Below, piece after piece: positions 17,283 through 25,783 of a DNA stretch of 41,287 nucleotides. The stretch covers positions 1 to 41,287 of the forward strand of contig CAYILR010000043.1 of assembly GCA_964364175.1 (NCBI GenBank), given 5' to 3'. The translations under genes and the position numbers were made by a program. Origin of the DNA: CAYILR01 sp964364175 (GTDB lineage Bacteria; Bdellovibrionota; UBA1018). How positions within the stretch are numbered: the first letter of the stretch is position 1; each line of letters starts with the position of its first letter. The notes beneath the pieces are model-generated. The model saw only the letters and a program-made list of their open reading frames with translations, had not been told where the DNA came from and did no database searches.

Positions 17283-17639
17283 TTACTTCTGTTCGATTTG
17301 TTTGAGGAGCTCGTGAACCCGAGCCGAATTCTCGAGGCCCTTGTCGTAAGAAAAAATCAAATTAGGGATGTACCGAATGTTGAGAATTTTCGCCAAGTGC
17401 CTGCGAACGAATCCCGCAGCAGAATTTAATCCGGTCAGGCAATCTTTGATTTGTTCTTCGCTTTCTGAACCACCAAAAATGGCTACTGCAATTTTTGCTA
17501 CGCTTCCGTCGGGGGCGACTTCGACTTGAGTCACCGTGATGGAGCCTGGGATGCGTGGGTCCTTGACCTGCCTGGGAAGGAACGTCGCCAGTTCCTCCAA
17601 GATCACGGTCTGTAGTCGGGCACGGCGGGTGGCGTTCAT
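17283..17639 (-). CDS. rbfA: 30S ribosome-binding factor A
   Basis: 118 residues, the family length. RbfA assists late maturation of the 30S subunit near the 5' end of 16S rRNA. It has the single-KH-like pattern: basic N-terminal helix (RRARLQTVILEEL), DPRIPGSITVTQVEVAPDGSVAKI, and the C-terminal LNIRYIPNLIFSYDKGLENSARV with the typical R-P-L-F-D-S region. Its ATG overlaps the infB stop by four bases, implying translational coupling. Confidence 0.94.
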   Translation of the reverse strand: MNATRRARLQTVILEELATFLPRQVKDPRIPGSITVTQVEVAPDGSVAKIAVAIFGGSESEEQIKDCLTGLNSAAGFVRRHLAKILNIRYIPNLIFSYDKGLENSARVHELLKQIEQK

Positions 17640-20500
17640 GCTTGCAGCTCAGGGGTGATGAGATCGATTTGATAAGCTTCGATGATGTCGCCGGCTTTCA
17701 CATCGTTGTAATTCTCGATCCCGATTCCGCACTCAAACCCAGTTGCGACTTCTTTTGCGTCGTCTTTGAATCGTCTCAAAGAGCTCATTTTGCCCTCGAA
17801 AATCACGCGACTGTCACGCAGCAATCGGACGTTTGCGCCACGGACGATTTTTCCATCGATGACAGCTGATCCAGCCACAGTTCCTTGTTTTGGAACCGTG
17901 AAGGTTTGTCGAACTTCGGCACGGCCCAGGAATTTTTCGACTTTTTTCTTGTCGAGGAGTCCTGCCATCGCTTTTTTCACATCATCAATCAGTTCGTAGA
18001 TGATGTTGTAGCATTTGATTTCGATGTGCTCGGATTCGGCAAGTTGTCGCGCCTTGGTTTCTGGCCGAATGTTGAACCCAATGATGATAGCCTGCGACGC
18101 CGAAGCCAAAAGAACATCGTTCTCAGTGATACCGCCAGCGGCTGAGTGCAGAACGTTGATCTTGACTTGTTTGCTCGAAATTTTCAGCAAGCTGTCTTTG
18201 ATCGCCTCTGCAGATCCATAGACGTCGGCCTTGATGATGACGCCGAGTTCTTTGACGTCGCCAGTTTGAACTTTGGAGAAAAGTTCTTCCAAAGAGACTT
18301 TGCTGGATTTTGTGGCAGCTTGTTCCGAACGTGCTTTGTCGATTCGATTTTGCATGACGGAACGAGCATCATTCTCGTTCTCCATGATATCAAATTTTTC
18401 GCCCGCATTCGGTACGCCTTCGAATCCCAAAACTTCCACGGCAACGCCGGGGGGGACTTCTTTCATCGTTTGGCCTTTGTCATTGAGCAAAGCTTTGACT
18501 TTACCCATGAGTTGACCTGCGAGAATGGAATCTCCTACACGCAACGTTCCACGTTTCACGAGCAAGCTGACCACAGCACCACGGCCTTTGACGATTCGGC
18601 TTTCCAAAACCAATCCGCTGGCGCGTGCTTCTGGGTTGGCTTTGAGGTCGAGAACTTCGGCTTGAAGCAAGACTGCTTCCAGGAGTTTATCCAGATTTTG
18701 TTTTTTCAGAGCAGAAACCGGCACGAACATGGTTTCTCCGCCCCAGTCTTCGGGTACTAGTCCCAAATCTGAAAGTCCTTGGCGGACGCGATCGGGCGTG
18801 GCTCCGGGTTTGTCAATTTTGTTCACAGCAACAATGATCGGTACTTTAGCAGCTTGAGCGTGACTGAGAGCTTCACGAGTTTGAGGCATGACACCGTCGT
18901 CAGCAGCAACAACCAAGATCACGATGTCAGTCGAGTTAGCACCGCGAGCACGCATCATAGCGAAAGCTTCGTGGCCAGGAGTATCGATGAAGGTGATTTT
19001 TTTGCCGTTTTGTTCAACCGTGTAGGCACCAATGTGCTGGGTAATTCCGCCGGCTTCGCCGCCCGCAACGTCTGCGGATCGAATGGCGTCGAGCAAAGAA
19101 GTTTTTCCGTGATCGACGTGGCCCATAATGGTGACAATCGGAGGACGGTTGACGAGAGTGTCGGCTGCGTCCGAGGTTGTGCTTTCGATCAGATTTTCTT
19201 CTTTGAAAGAAATATTTTTTACTTCGTAGTGATACTCAGGAGCAATGAGGGACACTGTATCAAAATCCAGGCTTTGATTCATGGTCGCCATTTGGCCCAT
19301 TCCCATGAGTTTACGAATGACATCAGTGGCTTTAACACTCATCTGAGCGGCCAGGTCTTGCACAGAAATGGTTGCACCCATTTCCACCACGCGTTTGATG
19401 GCTTTTGAAGTGGTGATTTGAGTTCTCTTAAGTTCTTTGCCTACGGGAAGTTTTTTGCGTTTGGGCAAAAAGACCATTTCTTTTTTACGGTAGTCGGCAA
19501 ATCGAACGTCTTCGGGGCGAATCTCGGTTTCTAATCGAGCGCCGCTTCGTTTTTTTGCTGCTTCCTCTTCCATCATCTGGTCGAGGTTTTCTTTGGTCAT
19601 CCGAATGATTCGGAAACCGTCTTTATCTTGTGTGGCAGCTCCTTTGAGGTTTGTTTTTTGTCCAGCTGCATTGGCTGCTGCAGTGCCGGGAGCAGGTGCA
19701 GGAGGCGCTTTGGAAATGATTTTCATTGGGATCGGAGCAGTGTGCTGCGCAATTTTCAGGAAACTTCTCTTGGGTGCAACAGGACGAATCGGAAGTTGGA
19801 GCTCGGGTTTGACACTCACGGCTTCTGTTGAAGCTGCTTCCACGGATTCTATGGGAGCACCGCTAGTGGTGTCCTGCATTTCAGTGGTCGTGTACTCGCC
19901 TTCAATTGCTTGAGCTTCTTCGGTCGTAGCGGGAGCTTCTTCACGGAACGAAGCCGCGGCGGCCTCGTCTGATGTAAAAGTAGTTGAAGAAATGGTTGTG
20001 CCTGATGACACCACAGAAACGGTGGTTTCGCTGCTACCGTCTTGCTTCGTGCGTCTGCGGATAATGGCAGATGTTCCTGCAGCATCAGAACCGGGAGTTG
20101 TAGGGGCGGGTGCGGCTGCTGCTGGGGCGCTGACTGCTTCGGTCGTTGGCGCTGTGGCAGCTTTTCTCTTTGTTTTTACGACAGATTTTTTGACAGCTGT
20201 AGAGTCGGTGGTGGCAGCGGGACTTGCTACTTTTGTTTCAGCTTTTTTACCACTCGCCTTGCTGCCAGGCTTACTGGTGCTCTGCTTGCTGCTCAGTGAA
20301 GCCCTTGCCGCTTGAACGTCATTCAAGTCCAAATCACTCATGTGACTTTTGACTTTGATATTCAAAGAGTTGAGTTTTTCGAGCAAAGCCAGTGGGGGAA
20401 TCCCGAGTTCCTTGGCAAGTTCGTATACTTTCATGGGTTGTTGTTCCACAGTTACTGTCTCCATTTTATCTGTCGTGGCGCGAGCCACTGGCTCCATCAT
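17636..20500 (-). CDS. infB: Translation initiation factor IF-2
   Basis: 954 residues. IF-2 is the GTPase that places fMet-tRNA on the 30S subunit. An IF2_N domain (MKVYELAKELGIPP) is near residue 24. A long low-complexity Ala/Pro/Thr linker spans about 70-300, and a second IF2_N-like motif (SVQDLAAQMSVKATDVIRK) lies near 380. The G domain carries GHVDHGKTS (about 458), DTPGHEAF and NKID; domains II-IV follow to the C-terminus. The ATG at 20500 overlaps the nusA stop (ATGA). The first 12 residues (MMEPVARATTDK) are encoded by a copy of the GTGGCTCGCGCCAC repeat. The true start could therefore be ATG 20464, leaving the repeat as leader. Confidence 0.96.
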   Translation of the reverse strand: MMEPVARATTDKMETVTVEQQPMKVYELAKELGIPPLALLEKLNSLNIKVKSHMSDLDLNDVQAARASLSSKQSTSKPGSKASGKKAETKVASPAATTDSTAVKKSVVKTKRKAATAPTTEAVSAPAAAAPAPTTPGSDAAGTSAIIRRRTKQDGSSETTVSVVSSGTTISSTTFTSDEAAAASFREEAPATTEEAQAIEGEYTTTEMQDTTSGAPIESVEAASTEAVSVKPELQLPIRPVAPKRSFLKIAQHTAPIPMKIISKAPPAPAPGTAAANAAGQKTNLKGAATQDKDGFRIIRMTKENLDQMMEEEAAKKRSGARLETEIRPEDVRFADYRKKEMVFLPKRKKLPVGKELKRTQITTSKAIKRVVEMGATISVQDLAAQMSVKATDVIRKLMGMGQMATMNQSLDFDTVSLIAPEYHYEVKNISFKEENLIESTTSDAADTLVNRPPIVTIMGHVDHGKTSLLDAIRSADVAGGEAGGITQHIGAYTVEQNGKKITFIDTPGHEAFAMMRARGANSTDIVILVVAADDGVMPQTREALSHAQAAKVPIIVAVNKIDKPGATPDRVRQGLSDLGLVPEDWGGETMFVPVSALKKQNLDKLLEAVLLQAEVLDLKANPEARASGLVLESRIVKGRGAVVSLLVKRGTLRVGDSILAGQLMGKVKALLNDKGQTMKEVPPGVAVEVLGFEGVPNAGEKFDIMENENDARSVMQNRIDKARSEQAATKSSKVSLEELFSKVQTGDVKELGVIIKADVYGSAEAIKDSLLKISSKQVKINVLHSAAGGITENDVLLASASQAIIIGFNIRPETKARQLAESEHIEIKCYNIIYELIDDVKKAMAGLLDKKKVEKFLGRAEVRQTFTVPKQGTVAGSAVIDGKIVRGANVRLLRDSRVIFEGKMSSLRRFKDDAKEVATGFECGIGIENYNDVKAGDIIEAYQIDLITPELQA
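20471..20488 (-). repeat. GTGGCTCGCGCCAC palindrome, copy at infB start
   Basis: On the minus strand it reads GTGGCTCGCGCCACGACA, a 5-bp stem with a four-base loop. It overlaps the annotated start of infB and lies seven bases before the alternative ATG at 20464. It is one of five full copies in this window. Confidence 0.75.
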
Positions 20501-21909
20501 TTATCTGATTTCTCACCATCCGCAGCAGCATCTGCGGCACTGGCTTTGCGGAGCATTTCTTTCAAACGCTCTTCAGCTTGAGTTTTTGCGTTGCTCGGTT
20601 GAGCTGAGTAAGAGCCTTGTGTATCGTCAGCTGGTGCGACAGCATTGGCCATGTCACCTGCTTTTTCGACCACAGCAGCTGCACGTTCTTTGAGTTTCGC
20701 AGCTGCTTCGGCCTCTTCATAACCCGGGACTTTTTGCAGAACTTCGACTGTAGCTTCTGCCACTTGTCGAGCATTCAAGAGACCAGCCTGGTAAATTCCT
20801 TGAGCCAAGGTTTCGTTGACGCCTTCGATGTTTTGAAGATTGAAGGTTGCATCGGCTGCTCGTTTTTGGAGTTTGGATTTCGAAATAATGTCCAATTTCC
20901 AGCCTGTGAGCTGAGCCGCCAAGCGAACGTTCTGTCCTTTGCGGCCAATCGCGAGTGACAATTGTGTATCTTCGACCATGATTTCCATGCCTTTGTTTCT
21001 TTCGTCCACGCGAATGGAAGAAATTTCGGCAGGGGCCAAGGAAGCGCGAACGAAAATCACGGGATTGTCCGACCAAGGGATGATGTCGATTTTCTCGCCA
21101 CGCAATTCTTGAATCACGTTCTGAACGCGAATCCCTTTGGGGCCGATGCATGCGCCTGCTGGATCCACATCGCGATCTTTAGAAGTGACAGCGATTTTGG
21201 TTCGAGCGCCGGCTTCGCGAGCGCAGCCTTTGATTTCCACAATTTGATCGCGGATTTCTGGGACTTCGAGTTCAAATAATTTTGCCACGTACTTGGGTGA
21301 GCTACGGGTCAGATAAATTTGAGGCCCACGAGTGCTGAGAGCGACTTCGTTCAAATAAGCCTGAACGCGATCGCCTGGTCTGAATTGTTCGCCAGGAATA
21401 ATTTCACGGCGGGGGAGCAATGCTTCTGCTCGGCCCAAGTCGATGACGAGATTGCCTCGTTCGATACGACGAGCGATCCCGGTGATGATCTCGCCTTTTC
21501 TGTGAATGTATTCGTTGTAAACAATGTCGCGCTCAGCATCGCGAACTTTTTGGAAAATGACTTGTTTCGCGATTTGCGCATCGATTCGACCAAAATCAGG
21601 AGTTTCGACTTTGATTCCGAGTTCGTCGCCGATCACAGCTTCTGGATCGAGAACGAGGGCCTCGGCTAAATTCACTTCTTCGGATTCTTCGAGCATTTCA
21701 GGCTCGCTCTCGACGACTTTTTTGAATTGATACAGATCAATTTCGCCGGTGTCCGTGTTGTAGTGGGCTTCGAGAATTGCGAAGGCTCCATATTTTTTTT
21801 GAGCGGCCATCAGGACGGCTTGTTCCAGCGCGTTGATGATGATTTCTTTTTTGATGCCTCGGTCTTTTCCAACGGATTCGATGACTCTTGTGAGTTCGGT
21901 GATATTCAT
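20497..21909 (-). CDS. nusA: Transcription termination/antitermination factor NusA
   Basis: 470 residues. NusA binds RNA polymerase and nascent RNA and modulates pausing, termination and antitermination. Seen in order: the N-terminal polymerase-binding domain with an acidic VVESEPEMLEESEEVNL stretch; an S1 domain (GEIITGIARRIERGNLVIDLG, about residues 137-157); KH domains with VDPAGACIGPKGIRVQ and SLAIGRKGQNVRLAAQLTGW; and a helix-hairpin-helix-like tail after residue 360. Its ATG overlaps the rimP stop (ATGA) and its stop overlaps the infB start, so translation is coupled. AAGGAAGGA is the ribosome-binding site. Confidence 0.96.
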   Translation of the reverse strand: MNITELTRVIESVGKDRGIKKEIIINALEQAVLMAAQKKYGAFAILEAHYNTDTGEIDLYQFKKVVESEPEMLEESEEVNLAEALVLDPEAVIGDELGIKVETPDFGRIDAQIAKQVIFQKVRDAERDIVYNEYIHRKGEIITGIARRIERGNLVIDLGRAEALLPRREIIPGEQFRPGDRVQAYLNEVALSTRGPQIYLTRSSPKYVAKLFELEVPEIRDQIVEIKGCAREAGARTKIAVTSKDRDVDPAGACIGPKGIRVQNVIQELRGEKIDIIPWSDNPVIFVRASLAPAEISSIRVDERNKGMEIMVEDTQLSLAIGRKGQNVRLAAQLTGWKLDIISKSKLQKRAADATFNLQNIEGVNETLAQGIYQAGLLNARQVAEATVEVLQKVPGYEEAEAAAKLKERAAAVVEKAGDMANAVAPADDTQGSYSAQPSNAKTQAEERLKEMLRKASAADAAADGEKSDK

Positions 21910-22448
21910 ACTTTTATTCCTTCCTTGCTGCTGACTAGATCAAACTTCGGTTCGAGATTGGCCTTAGAAACGGTCTCCAGAGGAATGGTGATTTCCTCCG
22001 AGTCAATTTCGAGAACCACTCGATTGTTTCGAAAACCATGGAGAACGCCTATGAAATTTTTCTGCTTGGGATTGCGCGAGTGGTAATCGCTATTTCCCAT
22101 TTCTTCTGCGCTCAGAGGACGAAAGAGCGCTATGCGAACTTCTTGCCCTCTGAAGCGCAAGAAATCTTTTTCTGTGCGGAGTGGGCGAAACACGCCGGGT
22201 GAGGAGACTTCGAGATCGTAAGTTCCTTTGAAAAGTGCCTGAACTTCAGCGGACTCATCCAAGAAGGTATCGATGGTACGAGAAACTTTGGCACAGTCTT
22301 CGACGCCGATTGCCTCGCCAGGAGTTAAACGATCAATGTAGATTCGGAGGACTCGGCCTTTGTGGGTCTGGATCTCAATATGGACGATCTCGTATCCCAG
22401 GGGTTGCACCTGCGGAGCGATCAGATCGATGAGTTGAGAAGGCAGCAT
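21906..22448 (-). CDS. rimP: Ribosome maturation factor RimP
   Basis: 180 residues. RimP aids 30S assembly. I chose the ATG at 22448 (MLPSQLIDLIAPQV) because AGGAAG lies six bases upstream. A longer in-frame reading to 22550 would run through two palindromic repeats and a terminator-like hairpin. Family marks are PLGYEIVHIEI, RVLRIYIDR, GVEDCAKVSRTIDTFLD and YDLEVSSPGVFRPLRTEKDF. It is first in the nusA-infB operon, and its stop overlaps the nusA start by four bases. Two copies of a short palindrome and a hairpin with a T9 tract lie in its leader. Confidence 0.92.
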   Translation of the reverse strand: MLPSQLIDLIAPQVQPLGYEIVHIEIQTHKGRVLRIYIDRLTPGEAIGVEDCAKVSRTIDTFLDESAEVQALFKGTYDLEVSSPGVFRPLRTEKDFLRFRGQEVRIALFRPLSAEEMGNSDYHSRNPKQKNFIGVLHGFRNNRVVLEIDSEEITIPLETVSKANLEPKFDLVSSKEGIKV

Positions 22449-22460
22449 TATCTTCCTTTT

Positions 22461-22477
22461 GTCGTGGCGCGAGCCAC
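22461..22477 (-). repeat. GTGGCTCGCGCCAC palindrome, copy 1 before rimP
   Basis: On the minus strand GTGGCTCGCGCCAC is followed by GACAAAAGGAAGATA and the rimP ATG. The hairpin thus ends 15 bases before the start and abuts the ribosome-binding site. Confidence 0.75.
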
Positions 22478-22490
22478 CGGTTGTTCTTCC

Positions 22491-22504
22491 GTGGCGTGAG
22501 CCAC
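22491..22504 (-). repeat. GTGGCTCACGCCAC palindrome, variant copy before rimP
   Basis: This copy differs from the others by one loop base, and the 5-bp stem is kept. It is in the same orientation as copy 1 and 13 bases upstream of it, giving two hairpins in series in the rimP leader. Confidence 0.65.
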
Positions 22505-22519
22505 TTTCCTTCCTTATAC

Positions 22520-22552
22520 AAAAAAAAAGGTGAAACCAACGATGGTCCACCT
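22520..22552 (-). terminator. Intrinsic-terminator-like hairpin facing rimP-nusA-infB
   Basis: On the minus strand AGGTG-GACCA pairs with TGGTT(T)CACCT: ten pairs, one G-T, one bulged base, four-base loop. A run of nine T follows. No gene on this strand lies immediately upstream, so it sits in the operon leader, about 70 bases before the rimP ATG. It may be an attenuator, for example for NusA autoregulation, or may stop antisense transcripts from the right. A possible -10 (CATAAT, 22569-22574) lies just upstream. Confidence 0.65.
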
Positions 22553-22657
22553 AGTTGAGTAGTCCAAAATTATGTCCCTCTTTAACATGCGAAACCCTGA
22601 CGAAGCAACAGAAACCGACTTGACAGTTCTTTTTTAGGCTGTTGGAATAGATAATAC

Positions 22658-23383
22658 ATGCCCATGAAATTCTTCAGCAAATCGCTGGTTCTTGTGGTTT
22701 TCTGCTCTCCTGCATGGGCTGGGGTCAGCCTGGTTTGGAAAGAGCCTGGAGCACCTCAGTTTCAAACGCTCAAAAATTGGCAGGATTCCGATATTTCTGC
22801 ATTAAAATCAAAGTCTTATCAAGATTCAACCAATAGCAATTGGAACGGTGTTTTGCTCTCGGACCTGATTCAAAAGGGACTGGACGCTATGCCGACTGAG
22901 AAGCGAGCTACAGTCGATTTAGTGTTAGTGCACTCTGGGACGGGTGAGAAGATCTTGATCCCTCGCTACGCTATTGTGAAATACCCAATCCTTTTGGCCT
23001 ACAAAAAAGGCCAGAAAGAAGGGCCATTCCGAATTTTGGTGCCTTCTCAGGCGGTCGAAAAAATATCTAAGGCAGGCCTCCCTGTAGAAAAATTCCACCT
23101 TTCCCCAGTTTCTCAGATTGAACTTTCGAATTATCAAGGGACCTTTGGGACCTATTTTTTGAAGCGCAGGACCGACCCAGCAGCGATGCGCGGAGAGAAG
23201 CTCTTTGTCCAAAATTGCCTGGCCTGCCATTTGGAAGGTGGGAGGGGACAGAAGAGTCAGCAGATTGTCATGGATCGCAAGCATCCGCTGACGACGACGA
23301 GCATGCCATCGTTCAATGAGCGGGACTGGAGAGCTTTGGCCAGTTATTTCCAAGCCTACCTTTCAGAAGTAAATAAAAAATAA
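22658..23383 (+). CDS. Exported c-type cytochrome with molybdopterin-oxidoreductase-like domain
   Basis: 241 residues. The N-terminal signal peptide ends at AWA-G (about 21). Residues 60-130 (WNGVLLSDLIQKGL, LIPRYAIVKYPILLAY, EGPFRILVPS) follow the pattern of the small sulfite-oxidase/YedY molybdopterin-binding fold. No cofactor cysteine is present in this part, so it is probably a non-catalytic relative. The C-terminal part is a mono-heme domain: C187-L-A-C190-H191 binds heme and Met216 (TSMPSF) is a fitting sixth ligand. It would act as a periplasmic electron carrier; its partners are not in this window. TTGACA at 22620 is a likely -35 box. The ATG at 22664 is an alternative start. Confidence 0.8.
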   Translation: MPMKFFSKSLVLVVFCSPAWAGVSLVWKEPGAPQFQTLKNWQDSDISALKSKSYQDSTNSNWNGVLLSDLIQKGLDAMPTEKRATVDLVLVHSGTGEKILIPRYAIVKYPILLAYKKGQKEGPFRILVPSQAVEKISKAGLPVEKFHLSPVSQIELSNYQGTFGTYFLKRRTDPAAMRGEKLFVQNCLACHLEGGRGQKSQQIVMDRKHPLTTTSMPSFNERDWRALASYFQAYLSEVNKK

Positions 23384-23540
23384 ATAAATCAGCCGCAGCC
23401 CCAAATCTAGCTCAAGTTTTATTACACGAATCCGATAGATTACTAATGCTGCGGGATGCCGTCTGAAAGTTGACGATTGTCCGACTAAAAATAACTGGCG
23501 TTGCAGGAGATATTACATAGACTAGAGAAAGGGGGAAGCT

Positions 23541-23903
23541 ATGGACGATGAAAAGAAAAAGTTGATCGAACAGTGCAAGAAGAAGTTGATTCAGATTCGT
23601 CAGGAACGAATGAACGGAATGCAGAAGCTTCGCTCCGCATTAACTACAGAGATTCAAGGTGATGAAGCTGATATGGCCACTACTTTGGAGTATCAGCATA
23701 CTTCTTTGATGCAGAGAGAAAAACTAATTCGTGATCTGCAAGAAGTAGATGCTGCGTTAAATCGTATCGAGTCTGGAACATTTGGAGTTTGCGAAGAGAC
23801 GGGAGATCCCATCGAGCCATCCCGGCTTTTGGCGATTCCTTGGACGCGTCTCAGCATCGAAGGTGCTGAGATTCGCGAGCGCAACGTCAAACGCTACGCT
23901 TAA
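23541..23903 (+). CDS. DksA/TraR-family protein lacking most zinc ligands
   Basis: 120 residues, preceded by GGGGGAAG five bases before the ATG. The coiled-coil part carries D41-EA-D44-MA, matching the DxxDxA tip motif that DksA inserts into the RNA polymerase secondary channel. In the zinc-finger region the fold-specific RLxAxP pattern is kept (RLLAIP), but of the four cysteines only Cys84 remains. The other positions are Thr87, Ser105 and Gly108. It probably regulates transcription initiation as other short DksA-like proteins do, without bound zinc. Its TAA is shared with the stop of the convergent gene (TTAA, 23900-23903). Confidence 0.85.
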   Translation: MDDEKKKLIEQCKKKLIQIRQERMNGMQKLRSALTTEIQGDEADMATTLEYQHTSLMQREKLIRDLQEVDAALNRIESGTFGVCEETGDPIEPSRLLAIPWTRLSIEGAEIRERNVKRYA

Positions 23904-24394
23904 AAATCCCCACCACATCGCAATAGCGAAACTTCCTTCCAAATGGGCGTTCCGATATCGGACGTCTCTTTCACCATCGTGCCCACTTCCACATAACTCA
24001 GTTTTTTGCCATCTGCTGTAAAGCGAAGGGCCAATCGATCATAGCGCTGTTTAGATTTTTTGTAATAATAGCGCGAGACATAATACGTAAAAGTTCCATC
24101 TTCTTCCCTCAAAACTTCTGGGTCATTCAGGAAAGTAACATCTGTGGATTTAAACTTGGCGCTGCCGTCTTGCTGCATGGTCCCTTCGATGGCCGTATGC
24201 AGTCCCGGACGAGGTGGGTGCGGGCTGGAAAATGCTTCGGCTGAGTCGACCGGGTGATAAGTCAATGAAGTGACTTTGCAATCTCCAGGCAGGGAGTGCG
24301 AGCGCAATACCTCATACACGGCCGACAGCGAAGTCGTTTCAGCGAAAGAGACTGAACTTAGAGTAGTCAAAGCTGCAATTAAGAATGTGATCAT
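23900..24394 (-). CDS. Small exported protein of unknown function
   Basis: 164 residues from the ATG at 24394, chosen because GGGAGG lies five bases upstream and a clear signal peptide follows (MITFLIAALTTLSSVSFA-E). Two cysteines, one near the start of the mature protein (PGDCKV) and one near the end (LLRCGG), could form a disulfide. The middle is rich in Tyr and charged residues (FTYYVSRYYYKKSKQRYDRL). No family recognised. It converges with the DksA-like gene, sharing four bases, and diverges from the FemABX gene with 91 bases between. Confidence 0.75.
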   Translation of the reverse strand: MITFLIAALTTLSSVSFAETTSLSAVYEVLRSHSLPGDCKVTSLTYHPVDSAEAFSSPHPPRPGLHTAIEGTMQQDGSAKFKSTDVTFLNDPEVLREEDGTFTYYVSRYYYKKSKQRYDRLALRFTADGKKLSYVEVGTMVKETSDIGTPIWKEVSLLRCGGDF

Positions 24395-24485
24395 AGAACC
24401 TCCCACTTGCAAAAATTCGTAGCCCAAATCTTTTCTTGAATCCAGCTCTTTCTCATCCAATAATCGAATGAGGAGCACTTTCGAT

Positions 24486-25439
24486 ATGTGGATCGCAAAA
24501 CCGCTGAGTGCGCTATCAACCCAAGAGCTGGCCAATTGGACCGAGGTTTATCAGACACGCTCTGCGCCCATTGCACAGAGTGTGGATTGGGCGAGCGCAA
24601 TCCAGAGTACCGGAGCGCGGGTGTTTCTGGTTTTTAACCCCGAAGAGAGAGCGGGAGGAGTTCTTTTTCAAATCGACAAATCGCTGGAATGCATCAACGG
24701 TCCCCTGCTGGACTGGCAGGATCCCCAAAAATGCATGAGGCAGTTTGCAGGGTTTTCTGTGGCCGCATCACGTCTCCAGTCACGTGCATCGCAAATTATT
24801 TTACAGCCGCGCTGGTCTGCTGAGAATTCGCTGTCTTGGTTGTCGAATATTTCAATCGAACCACATTCTTCTGCAGCAGCATCGACGATGGTGCTGAATC
24901 CTTCGGATGAGCAAGAAGGGTTTTCGTCGCGACTAAAGCGCACGTTGAAGGTCGCAGAAAAATCCGGAATCAGTTTCCAGTGGAAAAAAATCGAGAGTGA
25001 TAGCGACCTCGGGGAATTCCCAGAAAAATTGAGTGCCTTCGGAAAAGCGCGGCACTTTTTTGTGCCGCGCCGACGGTGGTTCGCTCATTTAATCAAAGGC
25101 CCAACTCTGAAATATTATTTAGCAACGGCTGATTACTCCCAGGATGGGGCGCACGCACGATCAGAAATTCTCGTGGCGATATCAGGTCGGGAGGCCCATT
25201 ATCTTTTTGGTTACGAAGATCGTTCGCCCGAAGTTCGGGCGGCAATCAGTCCTTCGGCTTGGTTGCATTTTCAAGCGAGTTTGAAGGTTGCTGAGTTGGG
25301 TTGTGAACTCTATGATTTCAATGGTTACATCAAAGGCGTAGCCAACGATGATCCGTATGCGGGTGTTTGCGAATTCAAAAAACAGTTTGGCGGGGAGATT
25401 TTGGATTATTTCAGTCCGAGGTGGATCATCGACGTATGA
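24486..25439 (+). CDS. FemABX-family aminoacyltransferase (GNAT-like)
   Basis: 317 residues from the ATG at 24486 (AGGAG ten bases upstream; an in-frame ATG at 24468 contains that site). FemABX enzymes add amino acids from aminoacyl-tRNA to peptidoglycan peptides or other acceptors. Typical marks are the central RLKRTLKVAEKSGISFQW, the AHYLFGYEDRSPEVRA segment, and the C-terminal LYDFNGYIKG...VCEFKKQFGGE, which matches the family's conserved D-F-G and FK-FGGE patterns. Gram-negative homologues exist but their substrates are often unknown. Its stop overlaps the next start (ATGA), so it is coupled to the DCC-family gene. Confidence 0.82.
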   Translation: MWIAKPLSALSTQELANWTEVYQTRSAPIAQSVDWASAIQSTGARVFLVFNPEERAGGVLFQIDKSLECINGPLLDWQDPQKCMRQFAGFSVAASRLQSRASQIILQPRWSAENSLSWLSNISIEPHSSAAASTMVLNPSDEQEGFSSRLKRTLKVAEKSGISFQWKKIESDSDLGEFPEKLSAFGKARHFFVPRRRWFAHLIKGPTLKYYLATADYSQDGAHARSEILVAISGREAHYLFGYEDRSPEVRAAISPSAWLHFQASLKVAELGCELYDFNGYIKGVANDDPYAGVCEFKKQFGGEILDYFSPRWIIDV

Positions 25440-25783
25440 GTCGGCCGATGCTGATTTTCGATGGAGAATGCGGGTTCTGCCGAATTTGGATTGAGCGTTG
25501 GAAAAAAATGACGGGGGATCGCATCGACTACCGTCCGTATCAAGAAGTCGCCTCTCAGTTTCCTGGAATACCCACCAGCGAATTTGAAAAAGCAGTTCAT
25601 TTCGTGGACGAGCAGGGGAATATTTCTCGTGCTGCCGAGGCTGTTTTTTTTACCTTGTCTTCACACCCAGCGGGGAGAGTCGCTTTGGGGATGTACCGGC
25701 ACTTGCCAGGCTTCAAGCCCCTATCTGAATTTGCGTACTCTTGGGTGGCTAAGAACCGCACCAAATTAGGCTGGTTGCCGTGA
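25436..25783 (+). CDS. DCC-family thiol-disulfide oxidoreductase-like protein (DUF393)
   Basis: 115 residues. The ATG at 25436 overlaps the FemABX stop by four bases. The family-defining motif is at the N-terminus: LIFDGECGFCRIW, i.e. D-x-x-C-x-x-C, followed by the WxxRxxx...YRPYQ region and the hydrophobic AVFFTLSSHPAG segment. Members are predicted thioredoxin-like oxidoreductases, mostly uncharacterised. It is the middle gene of a three-gene operon. Confidence 0.85.
   Translation: MSRPMLIFDGECGFCRIWIERWKKMTGDRIDYRPYQEVASQFPGIPTSEFEKAVHFVDEQGNISRAAEAVFFTLSSHPAGRVALGMYRHLPGFKPLSEFAYSWVAKNRTKLGWLP

Noticed and set aside
18146..19408. Two plus-strand frames of over 200 codons inside infB
   Set aside because: They are antisense to conserved IF-2 domains, low-complexity and rich in Phe/Ser/His, typical of shadow frames.
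22449..22550. 34-codon N-terminal extension of RimP
   Set aside because: It is encoded by two palindrome copies and a terminator-like hairpin, and RimP normally begins at MLPSQLIDL-like sequence with the ribosome-binding site seen at 22448.
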